Assembly (NCBI RefSeq): GCF_016406305.1
Contig: NZ_CP066369.1
Coordinates: 1,196,501 to 1,260,500 of the forward strand
Direction of reading: 5' to 3'
Source of the DNA: Shewanella putrefaciens
Lineage (GTDB): Bacteria; Pseudomonadota; Gammaproteobacteria; Enterobacterales; Shewanellaceae
DNA length: 64,000 nt
In this document: positions 29,846 through 39,409 of the stretch, piece by piece
Position numbering within the stretch: position 1 is the first letter of the stretch
Layout: every line of letters starts with the position of its first letter
The notes under the pieces: generated by a model
Seen by the model: the letters and a program-made list of their open reading frames with translations, nothing else
Databases searched by the model: none
Told to the model about the DNA's origin: nothing
Translations under genes and position numbers: made by a program

Positions 29846-30945
29846 TGTCCATTTTACTCGATGCGGTCACCCGTAATAAACAGCAGCAATCGTCGCCCTT
29901 ACCCGATGCGGTGTTAACGCCAAGGGCTAATTATCCTCAGCCCCGTCAAACGGGTATTCCCGTCGCTAAACTTTCGGCATTGGCATTGGCCATTGCGTTA
30001 GGTGTGGGGGTGGCATGGGGCGTGGCCATGCTGAGACAGACTGAGTTTCTACAGACTGAGCTGCGACAATCAGAAAAGCCACCAGTAGGCGCATCGGTGA
30101 TGACTGCCGAAACCAAGCCCACAACGCAAACGGCAGTTCAAAATGCAGTTCAGGGCACGGTGAAAGACTCTGAACGGGCAACAATGGCTGTACAGATATC
30201 TACCGCACAGGATATCAATACGGGGATCCGCCTTGCGGGGAAAGTTGCCCTGCCTAGGGCGCAGGAGTTAAATGGCGGCGCATCAGTGGTACAAGCGCCA
30301 GCGAATGCCAATAGTTATGGTGTTAGTAGCATTCCACAAAATCGCGATCCAAGTTACCAAGATTACCTCGCCACGTCTGCGGCTGTGGATGCGACAACGC
30401 CTGACTCAAGTCCGTATTCTGTGACCGATGAAAATGGCATAAACCCAGCGGAATTAGTGCAAACGTCAGAGAGCCAAGAACCTATCATGCTAGGCGCGGG
30501 TGCGAATAGCCAAGGTTTAGAACAGTTGGAAGCATTACGTCAGCAGGTCAGTGCCGCTGCGGCTGATGTGGGCTTAGAAACCAACCAAAGCCGCCAGGAT
30601 GATCAATTAGTTGCCACATTTCAAGATGCACTAAAGGATGTGGAATATGTTAAGGCCGCGAAAACGCCTGTCACAGAGCCTAAGTTAGATCCCATCCCTA
30701 AGCCTGCGGGGGATGATATTCCTAAATACGGCCAATTACCCGCTGGACTGCAGTTGCAAGTGCCGGAGTTTAATATTGTGGCCCATGTGTATTCCACGGA
30801 TGCGAGCCAACGTTGGTTGAATGTGGACGGTGCAGAGTTGCAGGAGGGAGATATGATAGCTGGCAAGTTGAAGATCATCTCTATTCGCCCAAGGGATGTT
30901 GTCTTAGATATTCAAGGGACGCAATTTAAAGTTCCAGCAATATAA
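29845..30945 (+). CDS. gspB: GspB/ExeB-like type II secretion assembly protein
   Basis: A membrane protein of 366 residues that partners GspA. It opens SILLDAVTRNKQQQ, has one membrane segment at about residues 44-62 (LALAIALGVGVAWGVAML), then a long low-complexity Ala/Gln/Thr region. The conserved domain is C-terminal: VHAVYSTDASQRW-like sequence reading VAHVYSTDASQRWLNVDG, then GDMIAGKLKIISI and VVLDIQGTQFKVP, as in ExeB/PulB/OutB. Coupled to gspA by a one-base overlap. The main gsp operon is not in this window. Confidence 0.88.
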   Translation: MSILLDAVTRNKQQQSSPLPDAVLTPRANYPQPRQTGIPVAKLSALALAIALGVGVAWGVAMLRQTEFLQTELRQSEKPPVGASVMTAETKPTTQTAVQNAVQGTVKDSERATMAVQISTAQDINTGIRLAGKVALPRAQELNGGASVVQAPANANSYGVSSIPQNRDPSYQDYLATSAAVDATTPDSSPYSVTDENGINPAELVQTSESQEPIMLGAGANSQGLEQLEALRQQVSAAAADVGLETNQSRQDDQLVATFQDALKDVEYVKAAKTPVTEPKLDPIPKPAGDDIPKYGQLPAGLQLQVPEFNIVAHVYSTDASQRWLNVDGAELQEGDMIAGKLKIISIRPRDVVLDIQGTQFKVPAI

Positions 30946-31051
30946 AGTTCCTGCAATATAAAGCCCTTGTAATTCAATGGTATTGAACTTAAACAATCTG
31001 CCATTTAAGCCCGCATTTAAGCTCCCGAAACAGTAAAGATACAACCAAAAG

Positions 31052-31075
31052 AAAAGGCGCCAAGGGGCGCCTTTT
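31052..31075. terminator. Bidirectional terminator between gspB and nhaD
   Basis: AAAAGGCGCC (31052-31061) and GGCGCCTTTT (31066-31075) pair perfectly around AAGG, with T-rich ends in both directions for convergent genes. Confidence 0.88.
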
Positions 31076-31094
31076 ACTTATAACCAGATCCGCA

Positions 31095-32342
31095 TTAGGC
31101 GAAGATATTATTAGCAAGAAACAGTGTTAGACCATAGCCTACGCTATAGCATAGGAATAGGGCTGGCACGTATTTGAGGTAGCTTACGAAAGTCAGTTCC
31201 TTCACTTTACTCATGGCGACAATACCCGCAGCAGAACCAATAATCAGCAGTGAGCCACCGACACCAACGCTGTAGGTTAAGCCGAGCCACTCTGGCGTAG
31301 TCAAAACGGGTTCTGCTTTTAATAATGCCGCCGTTAATGGCACGTTATCAATTAAGGCTGAGCCCATACCTGTCACGAAGTTAGAGATGTTCGGGTTGAA
31401 CATGGCATAAGCTTCGGTCAGCATATCTAAGGTGCCAATTTCTTTAAGCATGCCGACAAGCAGTAAAATCCCTAAGAAGAACAATAAGGTGTCATATTCT
31501 ACTTGGCGAATATATTCGAGGATCTTGATTTCTTCTTTATCGCTGCGTGTGGTATGGCCAATCAGGAACATAATGGACAGACCCGTTAAGAAGGTCAGCA
31601 CCGGCGGGATCCCAAACAGAATATTGAGCAACATGGTCATTAAAATGGTGCAGAAGAACACTAAGGCAATCAAGACATCAACGGTTTGATACGTATGTTT
31701 GATTGGCGTTGTGCTCACCACACCTTCGGCTTTGAGTGAGAATAGCGTCGCCAGCAAAATCACGCTTAGGGCCGATGGAATAAATAGTATCAATAGTTCC
31801 GACATATGCACATGCCCACCTAAGAAGATCATCAGTGTTGTCACATCGCCGGTGATCAGCGCTACACCGCCTGAGTTCACCGCGAAGATAATCAACACTG
31901 CCATTCTACGGCGCATTTGCTTGTCGAGTTTAAAGGTGGTTAGCAAGCCTAAAGACACTAAGGTCGCGGTGACGTTATCACAAAATGCCGACAGCACGAG
32001 GGCGAACAATGCCACTTGGATCATCAGCATGCGCACTGAGACTTTCTGCGGAAACAGCTTTTGCACCATGATTTGGATCATGCCCTTAGCGTTGAGGTAG
32101 GCAACGAAGGTCATGGTCGACATCAAAAATAGCCAAAGGGTGGCAATTTCGAGCAAGTTTTCATTGAGTTGATGGGCAACGAGTTTCTCATGGGCGGGAT
32201 CTCCTGCAGCCATAAATAGCGCTACCCAGGATATACAGCCAAAGAATAAGGTGGTTTTCGCTTTATTAAGGTGGGTCACTTCTTCGAAAATAATACTGAG
32301 CAATGCAAGCACGGCCAGTATGATGAGAAAGGTATATAACAT
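31095..32342 (-). CDS. nhaD: Na+/H+ antiporter of the NhaD family
   Basis: An inner-membrane protein of 415 residues with about ten to twelve hydrophobic segments. It fits NhaD of marine gammaproteobacteria in the ion transporter superfamily: LSAFCDNVTATLVSLGLLTTFKLD and GMGSALIDNVPLTAALLKAEP with conserved Asn/Asp in membrane segments, and an N-terminal FEEVTHLNKAKTTLFFG. It exports sodium (perhaps lithium) in exchange for protons, useful at high pH in salt water. The gene is alone between gspB and hemL; its 5' gap shows no clear operator. Confidence 0.88.
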   Translation of the reverse strand: MLYTFLIILAVLALLSIIFEEVTHLNKAKTTLFFGCISWVALFMAAGDPAHEKLVAHQLNENLLEIATLWLFLMSTMTFVAYLNAKGMIQIMVQKLFPQKVSVRMLMIQVALFALVLSAFCDNVTATLVSLGLLTTFKLDKQMRRRMAVLIIFAVNSGGVALITGDVTTLMIFLGGHVHMSELLILFIPSALSVILLATLFSLKAEGVVSTTPIKHTYQTVDVLIALVFFCTILMTMLLNILFGIPPVLTFLTGLSIMFLIGHTTRSDKEEIKILEYIRQVEYDTLLFFLGILLLVGMLKEIGTLDMLTEAYAMFNPNISNFVTGMGSALIDNVPLTAALLKAEPVLTTPEWLGLTYSVGVGGSLLIIGSAAGIVAMSKVKELTFVSYLKYVPALFLCYSVGYGLTLFLANNIFA

Positions 32343-32839
32343 AACTGCAATTCCAACTGCTGTTTTAATGTCGTCGCTGGCCTAGGGCGAGCTATGGATG
32401 GCATTTTCAAGGCAAAATTAAGCTTGCCGTGTTAACGCGTGCGGATCAGAACATAATGGGGGGAAGAACGCAACTGTTAGCTGTAACTCAGTTTTATTGG
32501 GCTTTGTGACGTTGATCGTACAGGTTTTGTTGTGTTTGCAGTTGAATGCACTGTTTTTTGCATTTTTGTTGGATTATTTTGCTGTATCACTCCGGTGGAT
32601 TATGGGCTGTAAAGTAAGATCTACGATTAAAGTCTAAGCAGTTGTTTTGCCGAACCTGCAATAAATTCTTCTTTATATGCGTTATTCGGAACTGCCTGTG
32701 TTTATTATTCTTAACCCTATGCGGTTAAATGCTTCATGTTAATGATGAAACTCCTTCCTATATCAGAAAAGAGTAATAAAAAGGGACGCAATTGCGTCCC
32801 TTGGTGATTTTTAATGGCTGTAACCCGTTAAACCTAGGT
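32343..32839. other. 497-bp gap between nhaD and hemL
   Basis: No gene. It must contain the nhaD promoter and it holds the hemL terminator (32777-32802). No repeat or further dyad was seen. Confidence 0.5.
32777..32802 (-). terminator. Terminator of hemL
   Basis: AAGGGACGCAATTGCGTCCCTT (22 bases at 32781-32802) is a perfect palindrome: an 11-bp arm with little loop. On the minus strand a T-run follows. In RNA the central bases open to form the loop. Confidence 0.85.
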
Positions 32840-34132
32840 TTAGCTTGCCGCTTTCATGCTCGCTAATACGCGGTCTGCCGCTTCTAAGGTTAAGCGCAGT
32901 TCTTCTTCGCCATGGGCCATAGACAGGAAGCCTGCTTCATAGGCGCTAGGTGCTAAGTAAACACCTTCGTCTAACATTCCGTGGTAGAAAGTGCGGAAGT
33001 GCTCAATATTGCACTTGGTCACTTGATCGAAGCGAGTGATCTGCTCCTGTTCGGTAAAGAAGAAGCCGAACATGCCGCCAACATAGTTGATCGCCATTGG
33101 AATACCGTGCTTATCCGCCGCGGCTTTAAAGCCTTCTGCAATACGTTTGGTTTTTGCACTCAGTGCTTCGTACAAACCTTCTTCACACAGGGCGTCCATT
33201 TGTGCCAGACCCGCTGACATCGCAATGGGGTTACCTGATAGAGTACCCGCTTGATACACTGGGCCAGTCGGTGCGATAAATTGCATTACATCTTTACGGC
33301 CACCGAAAGCGCCCACTGGCATACCGCCACCAATCACTTTACCGAGTGTCGTTAAGTCTGGCGTTACGCCGTAGTAACCTTGAGCGCCACTTTGTGATAC
33401 GCGAAAACCCGTCATTACTTCATCGATGATCAGTAGCGCGCCAAACTCATCACACATATCACGCAGACCTTGGAGGAAACCTGGGACAGGTGGAATACAG
33501 TTCATGTTGCCGGCAACGGGTTCGATGATGATGCAAGAAATCTCAGTTGGATACTGTTCGAACAGGGTTCTAACTGAATCTAAATCGTTATACACAGCGG
33601 TGAGGGTGTGCTTGGCGAAATCTTCAGGAATACCGGGTGAACTAGGTTGACCTAAAGTTAATGCGCCAGAACCAGCTTTCACTAACAGGCAATCTGCGTG
33701 GCCGTGGTAACAGCCTTCAAATTTTAAGATCTTGTCACGATTGGTAAAACCACGCGCTAAACGGATAGCACTCATAGTAGCTTCCGTGCCTGAACTCACC
33801 ATGCGTACTTGCTCAATAGAAGGCACCATAGAGATGACTTTCTCGGCCATTTGCACTTCAAGCTCAGTTGGCGCACCAAAAGACAAGCCATTTTCCACCG
33901 CCGCTAATACCGCCGCACGGATTTTAGGATGGTTGTGGCCGAGGATCATCGGGCCCCAAGAACCGACATAGTCGATATAAGCTTTGCCATCGGCATCGTA
34001 AATATAAGCGCCGTTAGCTTTTTCAATAAACAGGGGTGAACCGCCTACACCATTAAATGCACGAACCGGAGAGTTAACACCGCCGGGGATGGTTTTTTTA
34101 GCCTGTTCAAATAGTGCTTCGGAACGGGTCAT
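32840..34132 (-). CDS. hemL: Glutamate-1-semialdehyde 2,1-aminomutase
   Basis: A PLP enzyme of 430 residues that makes 5-aminolevulinate for haem from glutamate-1-semialdehyde. It opens [25 protein letters not shown], has [30 protein letters not shown] and the PLP lysine in [17 protein letters not shown]. Length is standard. It lies near clc and erpA as in E. coli, but pyrB is inserted. Cytochrome-rich Shewanella depends strongly on this pathway. Confidence 0.96.
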   Translation of the reverse strand: MTRSEALFEQAKKTIPGGVNSPVRAFNGVGGSPLFIEKANGAYIYDADGKAYIDYVGSWGPMILGHNHPKIRAAVLAAVENGLSFGAPTELEVQMAEKVISMVPSIEQVRMVSSGTEATMSAIRLARGFTNRDKILKFEGCYHGHADCLLVKAGSGALTLGQPSSPGIPEDFAKHTLTAVYNDLDSVRTLFEQYPTEISCIIIEPVAGNMNCIPPVPGFLQGLRDMCDEFGALLIIDEVMTGFRVSQSGAQGYYGVTPDLTTLGKVIGGGMPVGAFGGRKDVMQFIAPTGPVYQAGTLSGNPIAMSAGLAQMDALCEEGLYEALSAKTKRIAEGFKAAADKHGIPMAINYVGGMFGFFFTEQEQITRFDQVTKCNIEHFRTFYHGMLDEGVYLAPSAYEAGFLSMAHGEEELRLTLEAADRVLASMKAAS

Positions 34133-34158
34133 GTTTAGTCCTTAAAGTCTGTAGCCAA

Positions 34159-35178
34159 TTAGCGATCGGCTTTACGTGAATACCAATTAACTGGACACTC
34201 ATATTTTTCGAGTTGATTATCAACGCCGAGTGTCAATGCAAACAAAGCCATGCGAATTAACAGCCCATTGTCCGCCTGTCTGAAGATAGCAAGATTAGGA
34301 TGGCTGTTTAAATCATTATCTAACTCATTGGCTTGCGCACGTGAATCCCTTGGAAGCGGATGCATAATGACAGTGTTAGATTTGCAATGCTGAGTGTAAA
34401 TACTGCGATTTAAGCGGAACTTGCCGCGATACTTATTCGCTTCTTCCTGTGAAGGGAAGCGTTCTTCTTGAATGCGAGTAAGATACAGAATATCTGCGTT
34501 ATCTAAATGGCCTTCAAGTTGGTCGGTTATTTTGATGCTATGGCCAGCATTTTCAATGTCAGAGATCACATAATCAGGCATAGCTAATTCAGCGGGTGAA
34601 ATCAGTGTGAAACTGATGTTCTTATACATGCAGAGTAAGCGCGACAGTGAATGCACAGTACGGCCAAATTTTAAGTCGCCGACCATAGCGATGTGCATGC
34701 CATCGATACCGCGGCCAGCACACTTGAGTTCTTTTTGGATAGTGTATAAGTCGAGCAAAGCTTGGGTCGGATGTTCGTTTGAACCATCGCCGCCGTTGAT
34801 CACTGGCACGCGGCTGCCTTCGGCAAACTCTTTGACCGAGTAAGAGTCAGGATGGCGCATGGCAATGACATCGGAATAAGTGGATAACACCCGCGCCGTA
34901 TCGTACAGGGATTCCCCCTTAGATAAAGACGATGACGCCATACCTGTGGTTTCACGCACATGGCCGCCGAGCAAGTTAAAGGCACAGCCAAAACTCACGC
35001 GGGTACGGGTACTGGGTTCGAAAAACAGGTTACCTAAAATGGCGCCTTCGAGCACATTATTGCGCTTCTCTCGAAGTGCATAGGGCATCATGCGGCTGGC
35101 GACATTAAAAATAGTTTGGATTGAGTCAAGATCTAACTGGTTTACGGAGAGGATATGGGATCCTTCGAACTGATTCAT
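34159..35178 (-). CDS. pyrB: Aspartate carbamoyltransferase catalytic subunit (long form)
   Basis: A pyrimidine enzyme of 339 residues that joins carbamoyl phosphate to aspartate. Carbamoyl-phosphate residues are in FFEPSTRTRVSFG, with KGESLYDTARV, MRHPDSYSV, INGGDGSNEHPTQALLDLYTI and MVGDLKFGRTVHS. The protein is about 28 residues longer than E. coli PyrB, with a C-terminal extension, and the usual HPLPR segment continues DSRAQANELDNDLN, unlike E. coli. No pyrI is adjacent. I choose the ATG at 35178; a TTG at 35193 would add five residues. Confidence 0.88.
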   Translation of the reverse strand: MNQFEGSHILSVNQLDLDSIQTIFNVASRMMPYALREKRNNVLEGAILGNLFFEPSTRTRVSFGCAFNLLGGHVRETTGMASSSLSKGESLYDTARVLSTYSDVIAMRHPDSYSVKEFAEGSRVPVINGGDGSNEHPTQALLDLYTIQKELKCAGRGIDGMHIAMVGDLKFGRTVHSLSRLLCMYKNISFTLISPAELAMPDYVISDIENAGHSIKITDQLEGHLDNADILYLTRIQEERFPSQEEANKYRGKFRLNRSIYTQHCKSNTVIMHPLPRDSRAQANELDNDLNSHPNLAIFRQADNGLLIRMALFALTLGVDNQLEKYECPVNWYSRKADR

Positions 35179-35372
35179 CAGCCTGTTTTCCAATTGCTAG
35201 GGGGCATTTTAAGCTGCGGTATCGCGCTTATCTGCCCTGATGTTATGTAGGGTGGCTGAGGCGCGATTGTAGCAGAAGCACTAAGGCAACGAAATAGCGC
35301 TAGGGTCACAGCGTTAGATTTTTGCGATAAAGCCAGCGCTTTTGTGACCCGAGTGCCGCCGTTTGTTTAGGA

Positions 35373-37097
35373 TTATGCTTGGCCTGTGCGGACTTCCTGC
35401 TGCAGGTTAGACCAACTGATCACCCCGACCACGTTTTCGGGCGAGCCTTGATAAATAAAGACTTCACCACTGCGACTGGGTGATAAGAGGAGGTAAACTT
35501 CATTGAGGGTGGCGGTATCGCTTACGCCCTGCATGGGATGGCGCGAGAGGGTGATGTTATCGTCATAGGACTGCATTTCAAGGCTAAGCATTTCGATAAC
35601 CCCATCGGCATTACGCACTAGCACGGGTCGACCCTCTGCGCGTTTGAGTACTTCGAGCAATAATTCATCGTTGTTATTGACGATAACAAAGCGTTTATCC
35701 ATTAAGGCTCGCACGCCCTTTTTCTGCAGCGCTAAATTCACCGGCGCAACTTTATAGCCTAGCCCCATGATTTCTAATTGTTTAAAGAAAATGGAGTCAG
35801 TTTTAAAACCCTGATAAGCAATTAAAAAAGCCGGAATTGTTACAAACATCGCAGGTAGGATAATACTGGCATCATTGGTCATTTCCAGCAGGGCGACTAA
35901 CGCCGCCAGTGGCGCACTGAGGCATACCCCCATCATGGCCGTCATGCCAATCACGGTATAAAGCCCAACATAGGGAGCTATCGATGGGAACATGACCGCG
36001 CTCACTAGGGCCAAAATGGCCCCAATCAAGGCACCTATGCCGTAGAGTGGTCCAATTAATCCCCCTGGAATGCCAAGGCCTATCGCCGCGACAGTTGCGA
36101 TGATTTTTGCGGCCAGCAGGGCGATTAAGAGTAATAAACTTGGGTGTTCACTGATGGCTTCGCTAATGGCTAAATCCCCCGTTCCCAGCGCTTGGGGTAA
36201 AACTAAACCAATCAAAGTGGTAATACTGCCCGCAAGAAGTAGGCGGTAAATTAACGGCCAGTTTTGGCTCGACGCTGTGACTTTAAGGAGTGAGTAATTA
36301 AATAAGGCGGCGGTGCATCCGAGTACAACTCCCCCGATAGCGAGAATAGGGTAGTGATCTAAGGGAATGTGGATCACTTGAATACGGTCAAATTCGTGCA
36401 CATTACCAAACACCAGTTGGCTCGACACTGCGCCGCAAATCGCGGAGAGCATAATCGGGAAAAAGTAATGGATTTTATATTCTCGTACTATCACTTCGAG
36501 CACAAAAATCACCGCCGCCAGGGGCGCATTAAAGGTCGCGGCAATCCCTGCGGCAATGCCACTGGCACACATAATACGCACGCTGTTATCGGGAAGGTTG
36601 AATTTCTCAGCCAACACACTGGCACTGACAGCACCCAGATGAATGGCTGGCCCCTCTCGTCCAACCGAGAAATTGGTGCCTAGGGCGAAGAGGGCTTGAA
36701 AAAATTGCCCCGGTGCGGATTGCAGGGGGATTTTACCGTAGTGCAGTTTAACCCTATGTAGCACATAGGCTATGCCCATACGTTTGTAGCGTTTTGAGCC
36801 CAACTTTGCCACAAGCCAAATTAATATTGCGCCTAGAAGCGGTAACAAAGCTCGCCAGTCGGCCACGTTCCCCGTAAAATCCAGCTTTTCTATTTGGGTA
36901 AAATGATTCGCCCACAGGAGTAAGAGTCGAAACAGCAGGATCACGCCGGAGGCAAATATGGCAAAAAATAACGCCAGTATGCACAGCTGTGCACTGATCT
37001 TGGCTTGGGATAAATGATCCCGCAGCTCATTAGCTAAATACTTCTTTGCTGTGGCTATAGCATGTTGAATGGCGACTTTATTTATCGTTAATTGCAC
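35373..37097 (-). CDS. ClC-family chloride channel/transporter with CBS region
   Basis: An inner-membrane protein of 574 residues with about ten or more membrane helices. The gating region GREGPAIHLGA, with the key glutamate, is intact, and the following NAPLAAVIFVLEV and GIPGGLIGPLYGIGA match the family. The usual first selectivity motif GSGIPE is not present; the equivalent region reads LGSKRYKRMGIAYVLHRV. A cytoplasmic C-terminal part of about 120 residues resembles a CBS pair (RVLMDKRF-like and NVVGVISWSNLQQE). It lies in the hemL-clcA-erpA order of E. coli, so it is the positional clcA. Whether it exchanges Cl-/H+ or transports another anion is not shown. Confidence 0.85.
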   Translation of the reverse strand: MQLTINKVAIQHAIATAKKYLANELRDHLSQAKISAQLCILALFFAIFASGVILLFRLLLLWANHFTQIEKLDFTGNVADWRALLPLLGAILIWLVAKLGSKRYKRMGIAYVLHRVKLHYGKIPLQSAPGQFFQALFALGTNFSVGREGPAIHLGAVSASVLAEKFNLPDNSVRIMCASGIAAGIAATFNAPLAAVIFVLEVIVREYKIHYFFPIMLSAICGAVSSQLVFGNVHEFDRIQVIHIPLDHYPILAIGGVVLGCTAALFNYSLLKVTASSQNWPLIYRLLLAGSITTLIGLVLPQALGTGDLAISEAISEHPSLLLLIALLAAKIIATVAAIGLGIPGGLIGPLYGIGALIGAILALVSAVMFPSIAPYVGLYTVIGMTAMMGVCLSAPLAALVALLEMTNDASIILPAMFVTIPAFLIAYQGFKTDSIFFKQLEIMGLGYKVAPVNLALQKKGVRALMDKRFVIVNNNDELLLEVLKRAEGRPVLVRNADGVIEMLSLEMQSYDDNITLSRHPMQGVSDTATLNEVYLLLSPSRSGEVFIYQGSPENVVGVISWSNLQQEVRTGQA

Positions 37098-37170
37098 TGC
37101 ATTGGCCTGAGTTGTATTGTATCGAACTCTTCTTGAGTTGATTGTATTTTATATAAGGGGCTGTTACCTA

Positions 37171-37974
37171 ATGCCAAATTATCATCCTTGGCTAGATCGC
37201 CTGCAAGTGATGGAACGCAAGTATCGTTCATCTTCGGTATATTTATCACTTTTAGTGTTAGTCGCTTTTCTGCTTGGTGCTTGGGTTAGTTTTATTCTTT
37301 TGAGCAGTGATGAGCCCGTAGTGAAGCACATTAGCAGTAAATCCCAGCGATTGACTGCTGAATTAGAAGAGCAAACCCAATTACTGGCAACTCGCAATTT
37401 AGAGCTGTCAGTTGAACGGGAAGCCAACGCCCAAATGCAGGGAATGTTTGGCGAGCAGCTCAAAAAACAACAGGAATTGCAGCGTGAATTGGCATTTTAC
37501 CGTAGCATTATGGCCCCGGATGATAATGCCGAAGGCGTTGCCATTCATGGGCTTGAAATGACGCCGGGTGTTTTAGCCGATGAGTACAATCTCAAACTGG
37601 TGTTGACTCAGTTACAAAAGCGTAAGCAAGCCATTCAAGGTCGAGCCGAATTGACCTTAATTGGGCTGCAGGATGGCAAATCCGCTGAATTAAGTGTGAA
37701 CAAACTCACGGGGTCAAAGCTGGAATTTGATTTTCGCTATTTTCAGGTCATAGATACCAAGGTCACAGTGCCAGCGGGTTTTAATTTACTGAAGGTGAAA
37801 GTTAAAGTGGTTGTGCCATCGAGCCGCTGGACTAAGAATTCGCAGACAGAACATGTCTATAGTGTCCCTGAGTTATTGCAGGGTGAAAAAGAACCGCGGG
37901 TAATACTTGAACAAAATAGTCAGGTAACGGATAATTTGCCCCAGAAAACTGATGTAAGAGGTAGTAATGACTGA
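37171..37974 (+). CDS. Single-pass membrane coiled-coil protein (DUF6776-like)
   Basis: A protein of 267 residues of unknown function. One membrane segment lies at about residues 25-46 ([21 protein letters not shown]), followed by a coiled coil of about 70 residues ([24 protein letters not shown] in two adjoining pieces) and a beta-rich domain with GLEMTPG and [20 protein letters not shown] recall this type next to erpA in Shewanella as DUF6776. The ATG at 37171 has TAAGGGG upstream; an in-frame ATG at 37117 would add 18 residues. Its end overlaps erpA by eight bases, so the genes are probably coupled. Confidence 0.8.
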   Translation: MPNYHPWLDRLQVMERKYRSSSVYLSLLVLVAFLLGAWVSFILLSSDEPVVKHISSKSQRLTAELEEQTQLLATRNLELSVEREANAQMQGMFGEQLKKQQELQRELAFYRSIMAPDDNAEGVAIHGLEMTPGVLADEYNLKLVLTQLQKRKQAIQGRAELTLIGLQDGKSAELSVNKLTGSKLEFDFRYFQVIDTKVTVPAGFNLLKVKVKVVVPSSRWTKNSQTEHVYSVPELLQGEKEPRVILEQNSQVTDNLPQKTDVRGSND

Positions 37975-38317
37975 TCAAGCTGACGCTCCAATGCCAATCA
38001 AATTTACCGATGCGGCAGCCGCTAAGGTAAAGGGCTTGTTGGAAGAAGAGCAAAATCCTGCACTTAAGCTACGAGTCTATGTGACGGGCGGTGGTTGTTC
38101 TGGATTTCAGTACGGCTTTACCTTTGATGAAAAGGTCAATGACGGCGATTTCACGATAGAAAAACAAGGCGTTCTCTTGGTTGTCGATCCTATGAGCCTG
38201 CAGTATTTAGTGGGTGGCGAAGTGGATTACACTTCTGGGCTCGAAGGTTCGCGCTTCTTTGTTAAAAACCCGAATGCGACGACAACCTGTGGTTGTGGCG
38301 CGAGCTTCTCGGTGTAA
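37967..38317 (+). CDS. erpA: Iron-sulfur cluster insertion protein ErpA
   Basis: An A-type carrier of 116 residues that passes Fe-S clusters to apo-enzymes. The three ligand cysteines are present: Cys44 in [12 protein letters not shown] and Cys108/Cys110 in TTCGCGASF. Length is standard. It begins inside the 3' end of the coiled-coil gene and ends at a strong terminator. Its neighbourhood (hemL, clc, TRIC, mtnN) is that of E. coli erpA. Confidence 0.96.
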   Translation: MTDQADAPMPIKFTDAAAAKVKGLLEEEQNPALKLRVYVTGGGCSGFQYGFTFDEKVNDGDFTIEKQGVLLVVDPMSLQYLVGGEVDYTSGLEGSRFFVKNPNATTTCGCGASFSV

Positions 38318-38336
38318 GTTCCCACATTTGGATGAG

Positions 38337-38365
38337 AAAAAAGCCGTCAAAATGACGGCTTTTTT
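38337..38365. terminator. Terminator after erpA
   Basis: AAAAAAGCCGTCA (38337-38349) and TGACGGCTTTTTT (38353-38365) pair perfectly around AAA. It is symmetrical and also serves the convergent gene at 38392. Confidence 0.93.
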
Positions 38366-38391
38366 GTTGGCGAAATCCACCAAGCACAGGC

Positions 38392-38841
38392 TTAACTCAT
38401 AATATTGAGATTAAGTTTAGGCTTAAACCAGGCTTTGACTTTTTTATCGAAAGCGATCCAAACCTGTAATAAAGATAAGATAACCAAGACGATAAAAATG
38501 ACATAATCGGGAAGCTTCCCCTGCCATTCACCTAAATGTACTGTGGTTGGGCCAACCACTAAATTATCGGGATCGTATAGTATGACTGGCAGCAGACTGA
38601 CTAAGGCCAATTGCACAAGCGTGTAGCCGCGCAGCATAATGAGCCCCGCCTTTTGGCGACCTAAAATGCCTAACACCATAAACAGAGTGAGTAGACAAAA
38701 TAACACCCCTTGTTTGGCAATTAAGCCACTCACGGATGCGGCAACATAGAGTAGCAGCAACACAATGAGGCGTTTAGGTAAACGAAGGTGAGTCGCAGGT
38801 GTCACTGCGGGCGTTGGCAAAGAGGATTCTTGCTCACTCAT
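38392..38841 (-). CDS. Hypothetical inner-membrane protein, four membrane segments
   Basis: A protein of 149 residues with hydrophobic stretches at about 25-42, 46-62, 72-90 and 112-132; the ends are hydrophilic. I do not recognise the family. No motif with a catalytic look is visible. It is 25 bases downstream of the DUF2750 gene on the same strand and may be in one transcript with it. Confidence 0.7.
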   Translation of the reverse strand: MSEQESSLPTPAVTPATHLRLPKRLIVLLLLYVAASVSGLIAKQGVLFCLLTLFMVLGILGRQKAGLIMLRGYTLVQLALVSLLPVILYDPDNLVVGPTTVHLGEWQGKLPDYVIFIVLVILSLLQVWIAFDKKVKAWFKPKLNLNIMS

Positions 38842-38866
38842 CGACAGTCTCGCTTCGCGGTTGTAA

Positions 38867-39247
38867 TTAGTGGCTTTGCTTAGTGATGAGTCGTTGATCT
38901 AACTCATAGGGTGGGATCACAACCCCTAAGTCATCCTGAACTGGGAATACCGCCACGAACAGATCGTCATCTTCCATGCCAGGCACCCATCTTTCATGCC
39001 ATTCATCGTATGGGATAGCTAAGGTCTGGCAATCGCTCCACTCATCGACGGCCCAAGATTCCGCTGCATCCTCGGTTGGCCACATAGGAATACAATCTTC
39101 TTCTTCGGTCGTTAGCATTACACAACCGTCTTGATCCTGCAGGGTCCAAAGTGTTTTATGTTCTTTGACTTGTTCAACGAGGTAATCGTAACGGCCTTCC
39201 GGCGTCATTGCTGCTGTCTCAGCGAGGGTTTTAACAGTCTTGCTCAT
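38867..39247 (-). CDS. DUF2750-like acidic protein
   Basis: A soluble, strongly acidic protein of 126 residues with several tryptophans (EDCIPMWPTEDAAESWAVDEW, in two adjoining pieces, and YDEWHERWVPGMEDDDLF). This pattern fits DUF2750 as I recall it; function unknown. No signal peptide. It lies upstream of a small membrane protein gene on the same strand. Confidence 0.75.
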   Translation of the reverse strand: MSKTVKTLAETAAMTPEGRYDYLVEQVKEHKTLWTLQDQDGCVMLTTEEEDCIPMWPTEDAAESWAVDEWSDCQTLAIPYDEWHERWVPGMEDDDLFVAVFPVQDDLGVVIPPYELDQRLITKQSH

Positions 39248-39359
39248 GAAAAATATCTCTTTGGCTTGGATAGGGCGAAGCTTGTTGGGTCCCTAATATA
39301 AAAACTAGGCACAGCAAAATTCACCGGTTGGTTAAATGGTAACATTAGAGTGGGATTAG

Positions 39360-39393
39360 AAAAAGAACAACAGCGCCGAGAAGGCGCCGTTGT
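39360..39393 (-). terminator. Terminator of aqpZ
   Basis: ACAACAGCGCC (39367-39377) pairs with GGCGCCGTTGT (39383-39393) with one internal A-C mismatch; on the minus strand TTCTTTTTC follows. Confidence 0.82.
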
Positions 39394-39409
39394 GCTGGAT
39401 CTTCGGCTT

